DNA from: Ophiostoma sp. CBS 140.51
Lineage: Eukaryota > Ascomycota > Sordariomycetes > Ophiostomatales > Ophiostomataceae
Assembly (NCBI GenBank): GCA_029298735.1
Contig: JANSLP010000369.1
Coordinates: 1-30,702 of the forward strand
DNA: 30,702 bases
Direction: 5' to 3'
Position 1 is the first letter of the stretch. Each line of letters opens with the position of its first letter. The notes under the pieces were generated by a model that was not told the origin of the DNA, ran no database searches, and saw only the letters and a program-made list of their open reading frames with translations. Positions 30,560 through 30,702 of the stretch are shown here, one piece after another. The translations under genes and the position numbers were made by a program.

Positions 30560-30702
30560 TTTTTTCTTTACGCTTTAACTTTTATCTTTATTATAACGTT
30601 AATATATTATTATTGTTTATTTATTTCTCGTTCCTTTTTTTCGCTTTATTTTAAAATTTCTCCATAGTAATTTTGAGCGTTATTAATAATAACTTAATTA
30701 AA

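Larger units (their letters stand above)
30421..30702. repeat. AT-rich, CA-depleted tract, RIP-like repeat relic
   Basis: In these 282 bp I count one CA, 11 TG and about 37 TA dinucleotides, with CG retained (about 15). This is the pattern left when CpA has been turned to TpA on one strand, as in repeat-induced point mutation of fungal transposons. No coding remnant can be identified, and the tract runs off the window. Confidence 0.6.

Overview
The window is nuclear DNA from a filamentous ascomycete (Pezizomycotina, most likely Sordariomycetes). The evidence is short introns of about 50-160 bp with GTRNGT donors, CTAAC-type branch sites and YAG acceptors, plus a Zn2Cys6 regulator, DHA2 and sugar-porter transporters, and fungal-type YPI1, GEP3, mL61 and HUL4 genes. 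The genus cannot be read with confidence; an ophiostomatoid fungus is one possibility.

Region 1 (1-20.3 kb) is accessory and metabolic. In order it holds: a decayed, doubly truncated GH3 beta-glucosidase pseudogene (+); a DHA2 drug/H+ antiporter (-); an 845-aa transcription factor with two Zn2Cys6 clusters of identical spacing (-); an intracellular type-B carboxylesterase (-); a 2.1-kb divergent intergenic region; a small cupin (+); a class B flavoprotein monooxygenase with the Baeyer-Villiger fingerprint (+); an MFS metabolite transporter (+); and an MFS sugar porter (+). A Baeyer-Villiger enzyme turns ketones into esters and a carboxylesterase cleaves esters, so regulator, esterase, cupin, monooxygenase and MFS read as one candidate ketone/ester catabolic (or tailoring) cluster. 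That is inference. The intergenic DNA holds a CGG-N11-CCG site upstream of the esterase and a diverged copy of the sugar-porter upstream region.

Region 2 (20.8-29.7 kb) is conserved housekeeping: YPI1 (PP1 regulator, -), GEP3/MTG3 (mitochondrial circularly permuted GTPase, -), mL61/MRP49 (mitoribosomal protein, +) and a HUL4-type HECT ubiquitin ligase (-). GEP3 and mL61 are divergent and share about 550 bp of upstream DNA. GEP3 carries a 2-nt frame problem next to its intron.

Region 3 (29.7-30.7 kb) is the HECT upstream region, passing abruptly at about 30.42 kb into AT-rich DNA with almost no CA dinucleotides, which is RIP-like, and two hairpins.

No tRNA, rRNA, CRISPR array or intact transposon was seen. 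Several genes needed splicing by eye. Exon junctions were chosen by frame continuity, splice consensus and family match.
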